From CAYWNA01 sp964459305 (GTDB taxonomy: Bacteria > Planctomycetota > Planctomycetia > Pirellulales > Pirellulaceae), in NCBI GenBank assembly GCA_964459305.1, contig CAYWNA010000015.1, forward strand, positions 30,733-94,732: a DNA stretch of 64,000 nucleotides, read 5' to 3'. A program made the position numbers and the translations under genes. The notes beneath the pieces are model-generated. The model made no database searches. It worked only from the letters and a program-made list of their open reading frames with translations, and was not told the origin of the DNA. Positions within the stretch are counted from its first letter, which is position 1. Every line of letters starts with the position of its first letter. Shown here one piece after another: positions 54,693 through 63,938 of this stretch.

Positions 54693-56189
54693 ATGAAGAA
54701 GCATGAACACGATCATCAAGTCGGGTGCGGTTGCGATTGCGGTGTTGATCGGCGGGATTTTCTGACGGCCATGGGTGCGGCAGCTGGCGGCATCGCATTC
54801 ACTTCGCTGACGGCCCCTGCCGCGGAAACCGACGCTCAACCGCCTGAGAAGAAGGAGGGAGCTGTGGTGCGAGCCGCGTTTCTCTTTCCGCCGTCCGAGA
54901 CTTTTTCCGCCAATCCGAATGGCTGGTGGAGTTGGCCGGGCAATGACTTCGATGCGGAGGGCCGCCAGAAGGAATACATGGCCGCGCTACGCAAGATGGA
55001 AAAGCGTATGGGGATGAAGATCGTGGTGGACGACCGGCCGGTCGCCACGAAGGAAGATGCCGGGCGGTTGGCCCAGGAGATCCAGGAAAACCAACCCGAT
55101 GGGCTGCTGTTGATCATGTTCTATAACCGGAGCCTGCCGTATGCCGACCAGTTGCTGAAGACGGCCGAGGAAGCGGGAATCCCCGTGGTCTTCTTCATTG
55201 GGCTAGGTGTGAAACATGGACAGGTTCGGCAATATCGCCGACCGGGTGTCTATTTCATCCAGTCGCTAGATAACTTGGAGGCAATCGAGTATGGCATGCG
55301 GATGATCAACACCAAGAAGCGATTGGGTCAAAGCCTTTTGCTGAGTGTTACCGAGGCTGAAAAGCCGCGCGAAGGTGTGGAACAGTTCTTCGGCATCAAA
55401 GTGCGCGTGATACCATTCGCGCGATACGCCGACATATTCAAGAAGGTTTCGATCGACGACGAGGCCCGTAAACTGATCGCCTCGTTCACGGGCGACGCCA
55501 AAGAGATCCGCGGTGTCACTCAAGAGGCATTCGAGAACGCCGCACGAGCGCACTTGGCGCTTAAGAAGATGATCGCGGACGAGGGCGCCGACGGCCTGAC
55601 CATGAACTGCCTGCGTCGCGGCATGCTCAAACCGTGCATCAGTTTTGCCACGCTGAACAACGAGCTGACGCCGGCTGCGTGCGAAAACGACCTGCCGGCT
55701 GCTTACACTCAATTGCTCGGCCAGTTGCTGATCGGCCGGCCCGGATTCCAGCACAATCCTTGTTTTGAGACGGAGCGTAATCACTATTACGCGTCGCATT
55801 GCACGTGCGCAACGAAGTTGTGCGGTCCGGACGGGGAACAGGTGCCGTATCTGCTGCGCCGCTTTGCCCACACGAATGAAGGAAGTTGTGCGATTCAAGT
55901 GTTCTGGAATCCGGATGATCCGGTAACGATGGTTCGTTACCATTCCGGCAAAGATCCCGCCTTGGATGTGTACGCGGGCAAGGTATTCAAGTCGCATGCG
56001 ATGCCGCCCGGTGCGGGCTGTACCACGAACGTGGAGATCGAACTCACGGATCGGTCCGATGCGTGCATGGTGCAGGGCCATCACAACCTTCTGTTCTGTG
56101 GCGATTTCGCTCGCAAGTTCCGCCTGTTCGCCCAACTGTACAAAATCCGGCTCGCCGAAACTGGGTACAAGGGGCCGTGGCCGGTTTAG
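54693..56189 (+). CDS. Tat-exported L-fucose-isomerase-like protein
   Basis: 498 residues from the ATG at 54693, which follows GGAGG; GTG 54681 is an alternative. The N-terminus is His/Cys-rich (KKHEHDHQVGCGCDCG), then a twin-arginine signal RRDFLTAMGAAAGGIAFTS. The body resembles the L-fucose/L-arabinose isomerase fold: MEKRMGMKIVVDDRPV, ADEGADGLTMNCLRRGML, then the C-terminal domain ENDLPAAYTQLLGQLLIGRP and ASHCTCATKLCGPDGEQ. Typical enzymes interconvert aldose and ketose sugars in the cytoplasm, so a Tat signal is unusual. It is the first enzyme in a run with a sugar-binding protein, a symporter and a rhamnose-mutarotase-like protein. Confidence 0.8.
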   Translation: MKKHEHDHQVGCGCDCGVDRRDFLTAMGAAAGGIAFTSLTAPAAETDAQPPEKKEGAVVRAAFLFPPSETFSANPNGWWSWPGNDFDAEGRQKEYMAALRKMEKRMGMKIVVDDRPVATKEDAGRLAQEIQENQPDGLLLIMFYNRSLPYADQLLKTAEEAGIPVVFFIGLGVKHGQVRQYRRPGVYFIQSLDNLEAIEYGMRMINTKKRLGQSLLLSVTEAEKPREGVEQFFGIKVRVIPFARYADIFKKVSIDDEARKLIASFTGDAKEIRGVTQEAFENAARAHLALKKMIADEGADGLTMNCLRRGMLKPCISFATLNNELTPAACENDLPAAYTQLLGQLLIGRPGFQHNPCFETERNHYYASHCTCATKLCGPDGEQVPYLLRRFAHTNEGSCAIQVFWNPDDPVTMVRYHSGKDPALDVYAGKVFKSHAMPPGAGCTTNVEIELTDRSDACMVQGHHNLLFCGDFARKFRLFAQLYKIRLAETGYKGPWPV

Positions 56190-56216
56190 TATCGTTCGAG
56201 ACCTAACTATCGTATA

Positions 56217-56280
56217 GTCGCCTTTCGCTCCGCGAAAGTTGCGCTGATCCCAACGCTACTTTCGCGGAGCGAAAGGCGAC
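56217..56280. repeat. Perfect 23-bp palindrome (GTCGCCTTTCGCTCCGCGAA)
   Basis: The arm 56217-56239 begins GTCGCCTTTCGCTCCGCGAA. The arm 56258-56280 ends TTCGCGGAGCGAAAGGCGAC. The two are exact complements over 23 bases, with an 18-base loop. It lies just past the stop of the fucose-isomerase-like gene and is a dispersed repeat type seen in other planctomycete genomes. It may also serve as a transcript-end structure. Confidence 0.85.
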
Positions 56281-56313
56281 ACCAATCCCTCGAACGGTCC
56301 TTGGCACACTACG

Positions 56314-57651
56314 ATGGACGAATCCGAGTGCACTGACCAAGCACGATTCCGTTTCAGCCTGGGCGGCCTGTTCGTGCTCGTTTTCGGTTGCGCGGTTGGT
56401 TTGTTCATTTCCAACCTGAAAAAGCCAACATGGGAGCACGGCGTTTTCGCCGCAGTCGCCACCTGGTGCGTAGTCGGCCTGTTCCACCAGTGCCGGGATC
56501 TCTGGCATGCCAGCAAGACAACGGACTTGAGCCAAGTCGAGATGCGCCGAGGACTGCGATGGGCTATCTTCTGGCGGATCGCCATGATTGGCGTATTCGT
56601 TGTTCTGTACTTGTTCGCGTCCTTGGACGCATCGGGCTTCTTGAAAGAAGCGGACGATGAATGGTTGTATCGTGCGTCTAGCGACTACATGGGCGAAGCA
56701 ACGCTGCTGTTGTGCATTCTGATCGTGGTTTACCGTCCGTCACATCAACCCGCGCGGGGCCTCAGATCGCGCTTCTTGTCCAAGGTGTACAGCGCTTTCC
56801 TATGGATCGCCTTGTCGTTCGTGTTGGTATCGCTCTGTGTCGACAACGCTCTTATGCCATTTCTTGTGCATGTCGCAATCCAAGGTATCCGAAGTGCCAT
56901 GCCACTGCACTTCTTCGATGGATCGCCAAACCCGAATGCATACTTCGATATCAGCCGCATCGTCAATCGGTTTTGGTGGGCTTCGGCGCTCGTGATCGGA
57001 TTCGTGCCCATTAACGTCCTTCTGGTGCACCAACTGGCCCGGCGGTGGGATCGCGGAACTCGCCAACGCTTACTTCTATCCTTGGGCCTGTGCGCTGGTT
57101 TGGCTGTTACCGTCTCCTATGTAGTTTGGACCTACGCGGCCGTTTTTCCGCGTATATCGGCTGAATTGGCCGCCAATCCAATCGTAGGGCTCTGGCCTCG
57201 GTGGCTATCTGCAGCGCTGCTCGTGGCGATTTTCACCACGACTTGCAGTATCCGCATTCTCCGGTCACCTGACCAAACAGAACCTGTTTTTTCCGAGGCC
57301 GCGAGGCGGAATCAGTCGCGTTACTACCAACACCATCGTGGAATGATGGCACTCTTGAGTGTGGCCAGTGCTGCGTTGCTTATCAGGTCAGCTCACACCG
57401 ATGTTTGGTGGACGCCTTTGTCTTCATTCGGCGACCTACTCGTCGAGCCACGAGCATTGCTGTTGCTGGCGGTGCTGATCGTTGCTCTGCAGCAACTGCT
57501 TCGGAGGCGTGACCGCGAGACGAGCCAAATCGGGCTGAGCCCGTTCGCAGTCTCGCCGGGACGGATGGCTGCTGTCTGGTTGGCGACGATCGCGACCGGT
57601 GTTGCCACGATGTACTGGTTTGGCTTTGCCGTATGGCTTGTATCGGGCTGA
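56314..57651 (+). CDS. Multi-pass membrane protein, hypothetical
   Basis: 445 residues. The N-terminus FRFSLGGLFVLVFGCAVGLF starts a series of about ten hydrophobic helices, for example IAMIGVFVVLYLFASLD, EATLLLCILIVVYRP, ALVIGFVPINVLLVHQL and WLSAALLVAIFTTTCSIRIL. An FSLRSL/FSLGGL-like start is frequent in planctomycete membrane proteins. The charge pattern suggests an inner-membrane location. I see no transporter motif. It sits between the palindrome and the sugar-binding protein gene, on the same strand, and may not share their function. Confidence 0.7.
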   Translation: MDESECTDQARFRFSLGGLFVLVFGCAVGLFISNLKKPTWEHGVFAAVATWCVVGLFHQCRDLWHASKTTDLSQVEMRRGLRWAIFWRIAMIGVFVVLYLFASLDASGFLKEADDEWLYRASSDYMGEATLLLCILIVVYRPSHQPARGLRSRFLSKVYSAFLWIALSFVLVSLCVDNALMPFLVHVAIQGIRSAMPLHFFDGSPNPNAYFDISRIVNRFWWASALVIGFVPINVLLVHQLARRWDRGTRQRLLLSLGLCAGLAVTVSYVVWTYAAVFPRISAELAANPIVGLWPRWLSAALLVAIFTTTCSIRILRSPDQTEPVFSEAARRNQSRYYQHHRGMMALLSVASAALLIRSAHTDVWWTPLSSFGDLLVEPRALLLLAVLIVALQQLLRRRDRETSQIGLSPFAVSPGRMAAVWLATIATGVATMYWFGFAVWLVSG

Positions 57652-57749
57652 TCGCTTCTTTTGTCACATGCACACGATTGGTAGAATCAGCGACTTAATC
57701 GGGACCGCTCTGCAACTGGACTCGCAAACAATTAGGAGATGTCATCAAC

Positions 57750-58712
57750 ATGAACGTGCTTCGTTATGCAGTGATTGGCGTGCTCTTGATGGTTCTGGCA
57801 TATTGCGGCCGGGCCGCGGCCGAGGAGGCCTCGGATGGCAGCAAACGCCTGCGGCTGGTGTTCATCACCACGTGCGTCGAGGCCAAGTTTTTCGAGCCGG
57901 TGAAGAAGGGCATGCACGATGCCGCCGAGAAGATGGGCGTCGATTGTGACTTCATTGGCACCAGGGGCGTGGATGTCGAGGCGCAGGCCGCCATGGTGCG
58001 GCAGGCCGTGGCCGATGGCTATGACGGGATTGCCTTGAATATCATTCACCCGACGGCGTTTGACGAGGCGGTCAAAGAGACCATAAGCAAAGGCGTGCCA
58101 GTGGTGGTATTCAACACCGACGATGCAGCTACGCCAAACGCCCGGTTGAGTGCCGTTAGTCAACGGCTCTACGAAGCCGGCCGCCGGCTGGCCGAGCACG
58201 TTGGCCCGCATATTCCCGACGGCAGCCATATCCTGATGAGCATGCACGACGAAGGGGTATCGTCCTTGGAAGACAGACTGCGTGGCGAGCAGGATGTGCT
58301 CAAGGAGAAAGACGTACGATGGACCGTGATCATCAGTGGTAATGACGCCGTAAAGGGTACGGGCACCATCGTCGAAGCACTTCGCAAGCACCCGGATATC
58401 CGCGTTATCCTCGGCACTGGCCAGGCGGACACGGAGGCGGCCGGACGGGCAATCGAGAAGTGCTTCAAGGGCAAGGGCTACTGGTCTGCCGGTTTCGATT
58501 TGTCGCCCATGACACTGCAGTTGATCAAAGAGGGGACCATCCGCTGTACCGTGGATCAGCAGCCCTACATTCAGGGATTCTATCCGGTAGTGCAATTGAC
58601 GCTTTACCTGCGCTACGGCATCATGCCCTCGGATATCGACGCCGGCGCGGCGATCATCGATCGTTCGAACGTCGATCAGGCGATCGAGTTGACCAAACAG
58701 AAATACCGTTGA
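57750..58712 (+). CDS. Periplasmic sugar-binding protein (RbsB-like)
   Basis: 320 residues with a signal peptide (AVIGVLLMVLAYCGRAAA) and AGGAG 11 bases before the ATG. The type 1 periplasmic-binding fold is shown by LRLVFITTCVEAKFFEPVKK, AMVRQAVADGYDGIALNIIH, GVPVVVFNTDDA and VILGTGQADTEAAGRAI. The C-terminal IQGFYPVVQLTLYLRYG matches the ribose/galactose-binding family. Such proteins usually feed ABC importers, but the ATPase and permease genes are not here; a sodium symporter follows instead (start 60 bases later). Confidence 0.88.
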   Translation: MNVLRYAVIGVLLMVLAYCGRAAAEEASDGSKRLRLVFITTCVEAKFFEPVKKGMHDAAEKMGVDCDFIGTRGVDVEAQAAMVRQAVADGYDGIALNIIHPTAFDEAVKETISKGVPVVVFNTDDAATPNARLSAVSQRLYEAGRRLAEHVGPHIPDGSHILMSMHDEGVSSLEDRLRGEQDVLKEKDVRWTVIISGNDAVKGTGTIVEALRKHPDIRVILGTGQADTEAAGRAIEKCFKGKGYWSAGFDLSPMTLQLIKEGTIRCTVDQQPYIQGFYPVVQLTLYLRYGIMPSDIDAGAAIIDRSNVDQAIELTKQKYR

Positions 58713-58771
58713 CATGCTCAGTTCGTAGTACCCTTGAAAACCCGCAGTTAACTTTTGCTAGGGACGGACAT

Positions 58772-60643
58772 ATGAAGCAAGAGATCGGCGCGATTGATTT
58801 GACCGTGATCGTGGTTTACCTGATCGGAATTGTTGGCCTAGGCTGTTGGGTCGGGCTGCGACACCGCCGCCACGGCGGTGAAAGCAAAGACTACTTCCTT
58901 GCCGGTGGCACTCTGACTTGGCCCGTGATCGGCTTGGCCTTGTTTTCCACAAACATCTCGACGATCCACCTCGTCTCCTTTGCCCAGGAAGGCTACGTCA
59001 ACGGATTGGCCTACGGGAACTTCGAGTGGATGGCGCCGTTCACGCTGATCATCACGGCGCTATTCTTCGCCCCGTTTTACATCCGCTCGCGCGTCGCCAC
59101 ACTGCCCGATTTCCTCGAGATCCGCTACAACCGAGCGTGCCGCGACTGGCTGGCCGTCCTTTCCATCGTGGCCGCGATCTTCATTCACATCGGCTTCTCG
59201 CTGTACACGGGTGCCGTCGTGGTGAACGGTCTGTTTGGCATCCCGGAAAGCTACATTTTGCTGACGATTCTCGTCATCGCCGGGCTGACTGGCTTGTACA
59301 CGATCGTCGGCGGTCTGATCTCCGTTGTCATCACCGAATCGATCCAGACTGTGATTCTTCTGATCGGTGCGACCTTCATTACCGGCTACTCGCTTTACTA
59401 TGTCGGTGGATTCGCGGGTATCTACGAAACACTTGAAGCCAACGGCCAATTGGTGAAGATGACCGTGCTCCGCTCGGTCGAAGAACAGCCTGAACTGCCC
59501 TGGTACGCGGTGCTGCTTGGGTACCCTGTCATCGGCATCTGGTACTGGTGCACGGACCAGACCATCGTGCAGCGCGTGCTGGGGGCGAAGAACGAGAATC
59601 ACGCCCGTGTCGGGCCGCTGTTCTGCGGTTTCATCAAGATCCTGCCCGTATTCCTATTTGTGTTGCCTGGGCTGATTTGCTATGTGTTGCTTACGCAGGG
59701 CCGGCTCGACGAGAGCCGCTTTCCCGCGGTGAAGGTCGATGGGCACGTTCTAATCGACGGGCAACCGATCAACGTGCCGGAAGATGGCCGCATCGAATTG
59801 ACCGGCAAGAAGATGTATGCCAACCATCAGGAGTTCGACTACATCGAGAAGGATGCCTACATCGAGAACCACGTGCTCTTCGAGGACGGTAAGCCAGTCA
59901 AGGACACCGCCAAGACCTATGCCTTCATGATCAGGGAATTGCTGCCTGTGGGGTTGAGGGGCGTGGTGGTGGCGGCACTGTTGGCCGCACTGATGGGCAC
60001 CGTTTCGGGGGCACTCAACTCGATCGCCACGTTGTTCAGCTACGACATCGTTAAGCGCTGGCGACCAGGAGTCACCGACCATCGACTTGTGTTGATCGGG
60101 CGGATCACCACATTCGTCGCGATGATTGTGGCCGTCCTTTGGTCACCGTTCATCGCACGATTTCCAAGTATCTATCAAGGCATCACGGCCCTGATTTGCT
60201 ATATCGCCCCGCCGATTACTGCCGTGTTCATGATGGGCGTGCTGTGGCGACGTGCATCGGGCATCGCGGCCCAGTTGACTCTGTACGCCGGTTCGGCAAT
60301 GGGCCTGATCGTGTTTCTGCTGGATTGGTTCAAGGTCCAATTCCCCGCGGGCGTGACGCAGACGTTGCATGTGCTGGGTGTGGCCTACTACGACGCAGCC
60401 CACGAGCAATGGCGAATCGTCTTCATGGTCACATCGTTCTATCTATGTGTGATTTGTCTGGCGCTTCAGGCGTTGATTTCGGCGGTCGTGCCGCACCAGC
60501 ATACACCGGCAAGCGAGAAACTGGTCTGGGAAAACCCGCTTGATGCGGTGCGCAGCGCGGGCTGGCGAGGCATCGGCGACTACCGCATCCTGGCCGCAAT
60601 TCTGGCGATTACGATGATCGCACTGTACGTCGTTTTCGCTTAG
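58772..60643 (+). CDS. Sodium:solute symporter, SSS family (SGLT-like)
   Basis: 623 residues from the ATG at 58772 (weak AGGG upstream); an open frame runs from 58460 inside the previous gene. There are many membrane helices. The SSS pattern includes DYFLAGGTLTWPVIGLALFS, TNISTIHLVSFAQEGYVNG, ATLPDFLEIRYNRACRDWLA and GLTGLYTIVGGLISVVITES. A soluble loop (about 330-385: VKVDGHVLIDGQPINVPED) is longer than in most. It imports a sugar or similar solute with sodium. Neighbours suggest a deoxy-hexose. Confidence 0.92.
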   Translation: MKQEIGAIDLTVIVVYLIGIVGLGCWVGLRHRRHGGESKDYFLAGGTLTWPVIGLALFSTNISTIHLVSFAQEGYVNGLAYGNFEWMAPFTLIITALFFAPFYIRSRVATLPDFLEIRYNRACRDWLAVLSIVAAIFIHIGFSLYTGAVVVNGLFGIPESYILLTILVIAGLTGLYTIVGGLISVVITESIQTVILLIGATFITGYSLYYVGGFAGIYETLEANGQLVKMTVLRSVEEQPELPWYAVLLGYPVIGIWYWCTDQTIVQRVLGAKNENHARVGPLFCGFIKILPVFLFVLPGLICYVLLTQGRLDESRFPAVKVDGHVLIDGQPINVPEDGRIELTGKKMYANHQEFDYIEKDAYIENHVLFEDGKPVKDTAKTYAFMIRELLPVGLRGVVVAALLAALMGTVSGALNSIATLFSYDIVKRWRPGVTDHRLVLIGRITTFVAMIVAVLWSPFIARFPSIYQGITALICYIAPPITAVFMMGVLWRRASGIAAQLTLYAGSAMGLIVFLLDWFKVQFPAGVTQTLHVLGVAYYDAAHEQWRIVFMVTSFYLCVICLALQALISAVVPHQHTPASEKLVWENPLDAVRSAGWRGIGDYRILAAILAITMIALYVVFA

Positions 60644-60887
60644 CACAGTTATCGAGGTCTGCGGAGTTATCCCAAACGTGCATGTTCCCTCGGCGAGCGG
60701 CGGGCGTCAGCCCGCTGATTGAACTAGTAAGCCTCACTCGGCATCTCTATCGGAGGACTTTACTGCCGGTGAATCTTGGAACGGCGTATGGAACATTCGA
60801 TTTGGTCGAGAAATCGGGGACCTTACGGTCCCCGCTCGCCGTCTCTCCCGTAACCGACGGGTTATCAAAGGCAGAAAGGAGCAAGCC
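60644..60887. other. Intergenic region with short repeat motifs
   Basis: No gene is visible. It contains GGCGGGCGTCAGCCCGCTGA, a short palindromic repeat motif, and the hairpin GGGGACCTTACGGTCCCC (60817-60834). The last ~20 bases hold AAGGAG before the mutarotase-like gene. Confidence 0.55.
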
Positions 60888-61310
60888 ATGGTGTTTCGTC
60901 TTTTCTCATTAGGCTGGTTGATTCCGGCCGCGTTGGTAGCGATGTTGGCCTCGAACGAGTCTGAGCCGAAGGTCCAGCGTTTCGGTACCGTGATCGGTGT
61001 GAAACCGGAGAAGCTTGACTACTACAAGAAGCTGCACGCCAATCCCTGGCCGGCCGTCAACAAAGGGGTCAAGGATGCCAACATCCGCAACTACTCGATC
61101 TATCTCACGCAGTTTGACGACGGCAAGTGGTATCTATTCAGCTACTTCGAATACACAGGCGACGACTTCGAAGCCGATGGCGAAAAGCTCGCCGAAATCG
61201 ACGAGTTAAAACGCTGGTGGAAGGAAACCGATCCATGCCAGATCCCGCTCGAAAGCCGCAAAGACGGTGACTGGTGGAAGGCCATGGAAGAGGTCTACCA
61301 TCTGGACTGA
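60888..61310 (+). CDS. L-rhamnose mutarotase-like protein with export signal
   Basis: 140 residues; AAGGAG lies 6 bases before the ATG. A hydrophobic leader (LFSLGWLIPAALVAMLA) precedes the RhaM/DUF718 domain: RFGTVIGVKPEKLDYYKKLH, NIRNYSIYLTQFDDGKWYLF and FEYTGDDFEADG. The C-terminal WWKAMEEVYHLD is the usual family end. The enzyme interconverts alpha and beta rhamnose anomers. An export signal is uncommon for it. It is the last plus-strand gene in the sugar-related run. Confidence 0.88.
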   Translation: MVFRLFSLGWLIPAALVAMLASNESEPKVQRFGTVIGVKPEKLDYYKKLHANPWPAVNKGVKDANIRNYSIYLTQFDDGKWYLFSYFEYTGDDFEADGEKLAEIDELKRWWKETDPCQIPLESRKDGDWWKAMEEVYHLD

Positions 61311-61318
61311 ACAGGGGC

Positions 61319-62737
61319 TCAGCCGACCTGGAGTTGAACTTGCACGGGAGATTCGGCGGAGCGGCCCAGGATCGGGTCGTTCTCGGCGTAGCACTCCCAG
61401 CGACTCATCGCCCTGGCCATCTCGTTGCCTTGCCTGAGATCGTCGACGCTGACTTTCCCTTCGCGGACCAGGTCGTAGTACGGTGCCAAGTTGGGTTGGC
61501 TGTAGAGCGCCGCGAAACGCCGGTAGAATTCCTCGCGCGGCAAGCGAGTGGGAAGGACGGCGTGCATCGTATCGTAGCAGGTGTAATCGCGGGTCAGCAG
61601 CTCGTGCTGTTTTTCGCGGTACAATTGCGTGCCCGGCAGCGGCGTGAGGACCGTGAATTGTGTATAGGTGATCTGTTTCCGCGTCACATAGTCGCGCAAC
61701 GCCTGGAAATCATCGGCCGTCCAATCCGGATCGACGATAAACGCTCCCCAGATAATCACCCCGTTGGCCTGGAGGATGCGGATGGCCTCGTCATTGATCC
61801 GGGTGTTGTTCTTCTTGTCGACTTTTTCAAGCATCCGATCCGAATCGCCCTCCAGTCCTAGCAGGACGGCGTACAGGCCCACATCCACCCATTTTTCCAC
61901 CAACTCCGGATGCCGGGCGATGGAGTCGGTGCGACATTGCATCGAGTAGCGGTACCGGATGCCGTCGCTCTTGAGCTGCTCGGCAATCGCGAATTCGCGG
62001 CGATGACGCATCATAAAGTTGTCATCCACGAATGTGATGTGCTCGGTGTCGACGGCTTGGACCTCCTCCACAACGCGCCCGGCCGACATCTGGCAGGTTC
62101 GGCCGTCGTAGAACTTCCAGACACTGCAAAAGTTGCATCGGTAGGGGCATCCGCGACCGGTGGCGACGGTGGTATCCGGCTTGTCGAAAAGAAAGAAGTA
62201 CTCCGGGCGGTATTTCTGAACAAGGTCGCGCCGAGGCAAAGGCAGGGCGTCCAGGTCTTGCCGAACTGCGGTCCGTCCGTTGTTAACGAACTGCCCATCG
62301 CGATCCTGCCAAATCAAGTTGGGGACATCGTCCAGCGTCCGCCGGGCGTCAAATGCCTCGATCAACTGCATGAAGACCGGTTCGCCTTCGCCTAGGCAAA
62401 TCGCATCGACATCGGACAGGTAGAAGTCTTCGGGAATCAGCGTGGCGTGGTGCCCGCCCACCACAGTGAAGATCTCAGGAGAATAGGCCTTGACTGAGCT
62501 GAGGACCGCCTGAGCAGAGTATACTTCCGTGGTCAGGGCCGTTACGCCCACCACATCCGGCGCGAACTGCTCCAGCGCCTTTGTCAGGTCGGCCTCCAGC
62601 CGCATATCAAGAATGGCCACCTTGTGGTGCGGAACCACTGCGGCAAGCGTCTCCAGAGCCAGCGGTTCCGTCATGGCCGCCGGGTGCATTCCTATCGGTC
62701 CAGAACAGAACGCGGGTTGAATCAGCAGTATGCGCAC
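61319..62737 (-). CDS. B12-binding radical SAM protein
   Basis: 472 residues if started at GTG 62737, where GGAGG lies 5 bases upstream; ATG 62749 is possible but the ribosome-binding site favours GTG. The N-terminal cobalamin-binding-like domain has VRILLIQPAF, PDVVGVTALTTEVYSAQAVL and VVGGHHATLIPEDFY. The radical SAM cluster motif CPYRCNFC follows, then FVDDNFMMRHR. The layout resembles families that include hopanoid methylases (HpnR-like), but the substrate cannot be fixed here. Convergent with the mutarotase-like gene. Confidence 0.88.
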   Translation of the reverse strand: MRILLIQPAFCSGPIGMHPAAMTEPLALETLAAVVPHHKVAILDMRLEADLTKALEQFAPDVVGVTALTTEVYSAQAVLSSVKAYSPEIFTVVGGHHATLIPEDFYLSDVDAICLGEGEPVFMQLIEAFDARRTLDDVPNLIWQDRDGQFVNNGRTAVRQDLDALPLPRRDLVQKYRPEYFFLFDKPDTTVATGRGCPYRCNFCSVWKFYDGRTCQMSAGRVVEEVQAVDTEHITFVDDNFMMRHRREFAIAEQLKSDGIRYRYSMQCRTDSIARHPELVEKWVDVGLYAVLLGLEGDSDRMLEKVDKKNNTRINDEAIRILQANGVIIWGAFIVDPDWTADDFQALRDYVTRKQITYTQFTVLTPLPGTQLYREKQHELLTRDYTCYDTMHAVLPTRLPREEFYRRFAALYSQPNLAPYYDLVREGKVSVDDLRQGNEMARAMSRWECYAENDPILGRSAESPVQVQLQVG

Positions 62738-63056
62738 GTGTGCCTCCATTCGTCTGGTATTGCCCGGCACCCTCCGGCCAAGCATCGATCACCACCTCCT
62801 GACGGCGATCGCAGGCGGGATGATAGCCGTCTCCGGTGAAATCTCAAAGATCATCCCGATCGGCCACGGTCAAGCTGGCCGTCGACACGTCCACGAAGTC
62901 GCCTCTTCCAGATCCCGTTCGAGACGGCATTGAATACAACTTAAACCTAAGGAATCTGTAACAGTGGGGTGGCTGGTGAGGTTGCGGTAGGAAGTCTAGC
63001 CCTCTTGCTGCTTCGGGCTAGTACCACTTCTCGTCGGGAGCGCCGTACCATGGCGG
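62738..63056. other. Intergenic region between PAC2 and radical SAM genes
   Basis: About 320 bases without a clear gene. Directly after the PAC2 TAG stop, the same frame reads PPWYGAPDEKWY and ends at a second TAG (63018-63020). No terminator-like hairpin with a T-run was found. Confidence 0.45.
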
Positions 63057-63899
63057 CTATGCGTTATCCGCGTCGAGTTCGAGCAGTTCGTTGTCGTACT
63101 CTTCCTCCAACTCGCGGACCTTCGCTGCCAACTCTTCGTTCTCTTCAACGACGCTTGAGACCTGCAATTCCCATTCGGTGCTAGCACTGCGCAACGTATC
63201 GAGGTCCAACGGCAGTTTGAGGATTTTTGCCAGCCGGCGGGTGACCGCTTCGATGCTTAGAGGATTTGTGCCCTGCAAGTAGCCTGGAATTTCGGCCACC
63301 AGCGACGCCATCTCGATGCCTGCCGATTCGGCCTGCGTCATCAGATAGCTGGTGAACGACCCGGGGCCTTCGTAGCCGGTGCGTCGAACGCCGTACTTCT
63401 CCATCTCCGGCAAAATGCCGGCATCCGAGCATGTGACGTACAGTCGCGGCTCGCGGGTGTGCGGCACCGACCCTCCGAAGGACCCAACGAACAGGATGCG
63501 GTTGACGCCGACCTCGCGAGCGAAACCAAAGATGCAATCGCCGAAGGCGCGCCAGCGGAGGTTCGGCTCCTTGCCGATGAAGAGCAGCAGGTCGGCCGCA
63601 TCGTGAGAATAGAACGTGTTGGTGGGCATGTCGAAGGTCTTGACCAAACCGTCCTCGATCTCGACGTGTGGACGAAAAAGGGTGGCGATCTCCATCGAGC
63701 CCGGAAAGTTGTAGATATAAAACAGTTCGGGATCGATATCGGCAATGGGCTCAGCGCTCAAGAGATGCACAAGCCGTTCGACCGTACCGGTAGATACATC
63801 GCCACCGTCCATCCAGCCGCTGAATGCAAGCACCAAGGTGGCATGGTCGACCTGAGGGTAACGGCGGACTCGAAGAATCTCGTAATCGTTGGCTGTCAT
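63057..63899 (-). CDS. PAC2-family protein (proteasome-assembly-chaperone-like)
   Basis: 280 residues from the ATG at 63899; 63935 is an alternative start. Family features are ATLVLAFSGWMDGGDVSTGT, DPELFYIYNFPGSMEIATLF, DLLLFIGKEPNLRWRAFGDC and TGYEGPGSFTSYLMTQAESA. The C-terminus is a coiled coil (VVEENEELAAKVRELEEEYD). PAC2 proteins in bacteria are often linked with proteasome-like systems; no such genes are in this window, so the role is open. Confidence 0.87.
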   Translation of the reverse strand: MTANDYEILRVRRYPQVDHATLVLAFSGWMDGGDVSTGTVERLVHLLSAEPIADIDPELFYIYNFPGSMEIATLFRPHVEIEDGLVKTFDMPTNTFYSHDAADLLLFIGKEPNLRWRAFGDCIFGFAREVGVNRILFVGSFGGSVPHTREPRLYVTCSDAGILPEMEKYGVRRTGYEGPGSFTSYLMTQAESAGIEMASLVAEIPGYLQGTNPLSIEAVTRRLAKILKLPLDLDTLRSASTEWELQVSSVVEENEELAAKVRELEEEYDNELLELDADNA

Positions 63900-63938
63900 G
63901 TCGATATTGTATCCGCTACGGCCCATCGGCGGCAACGC

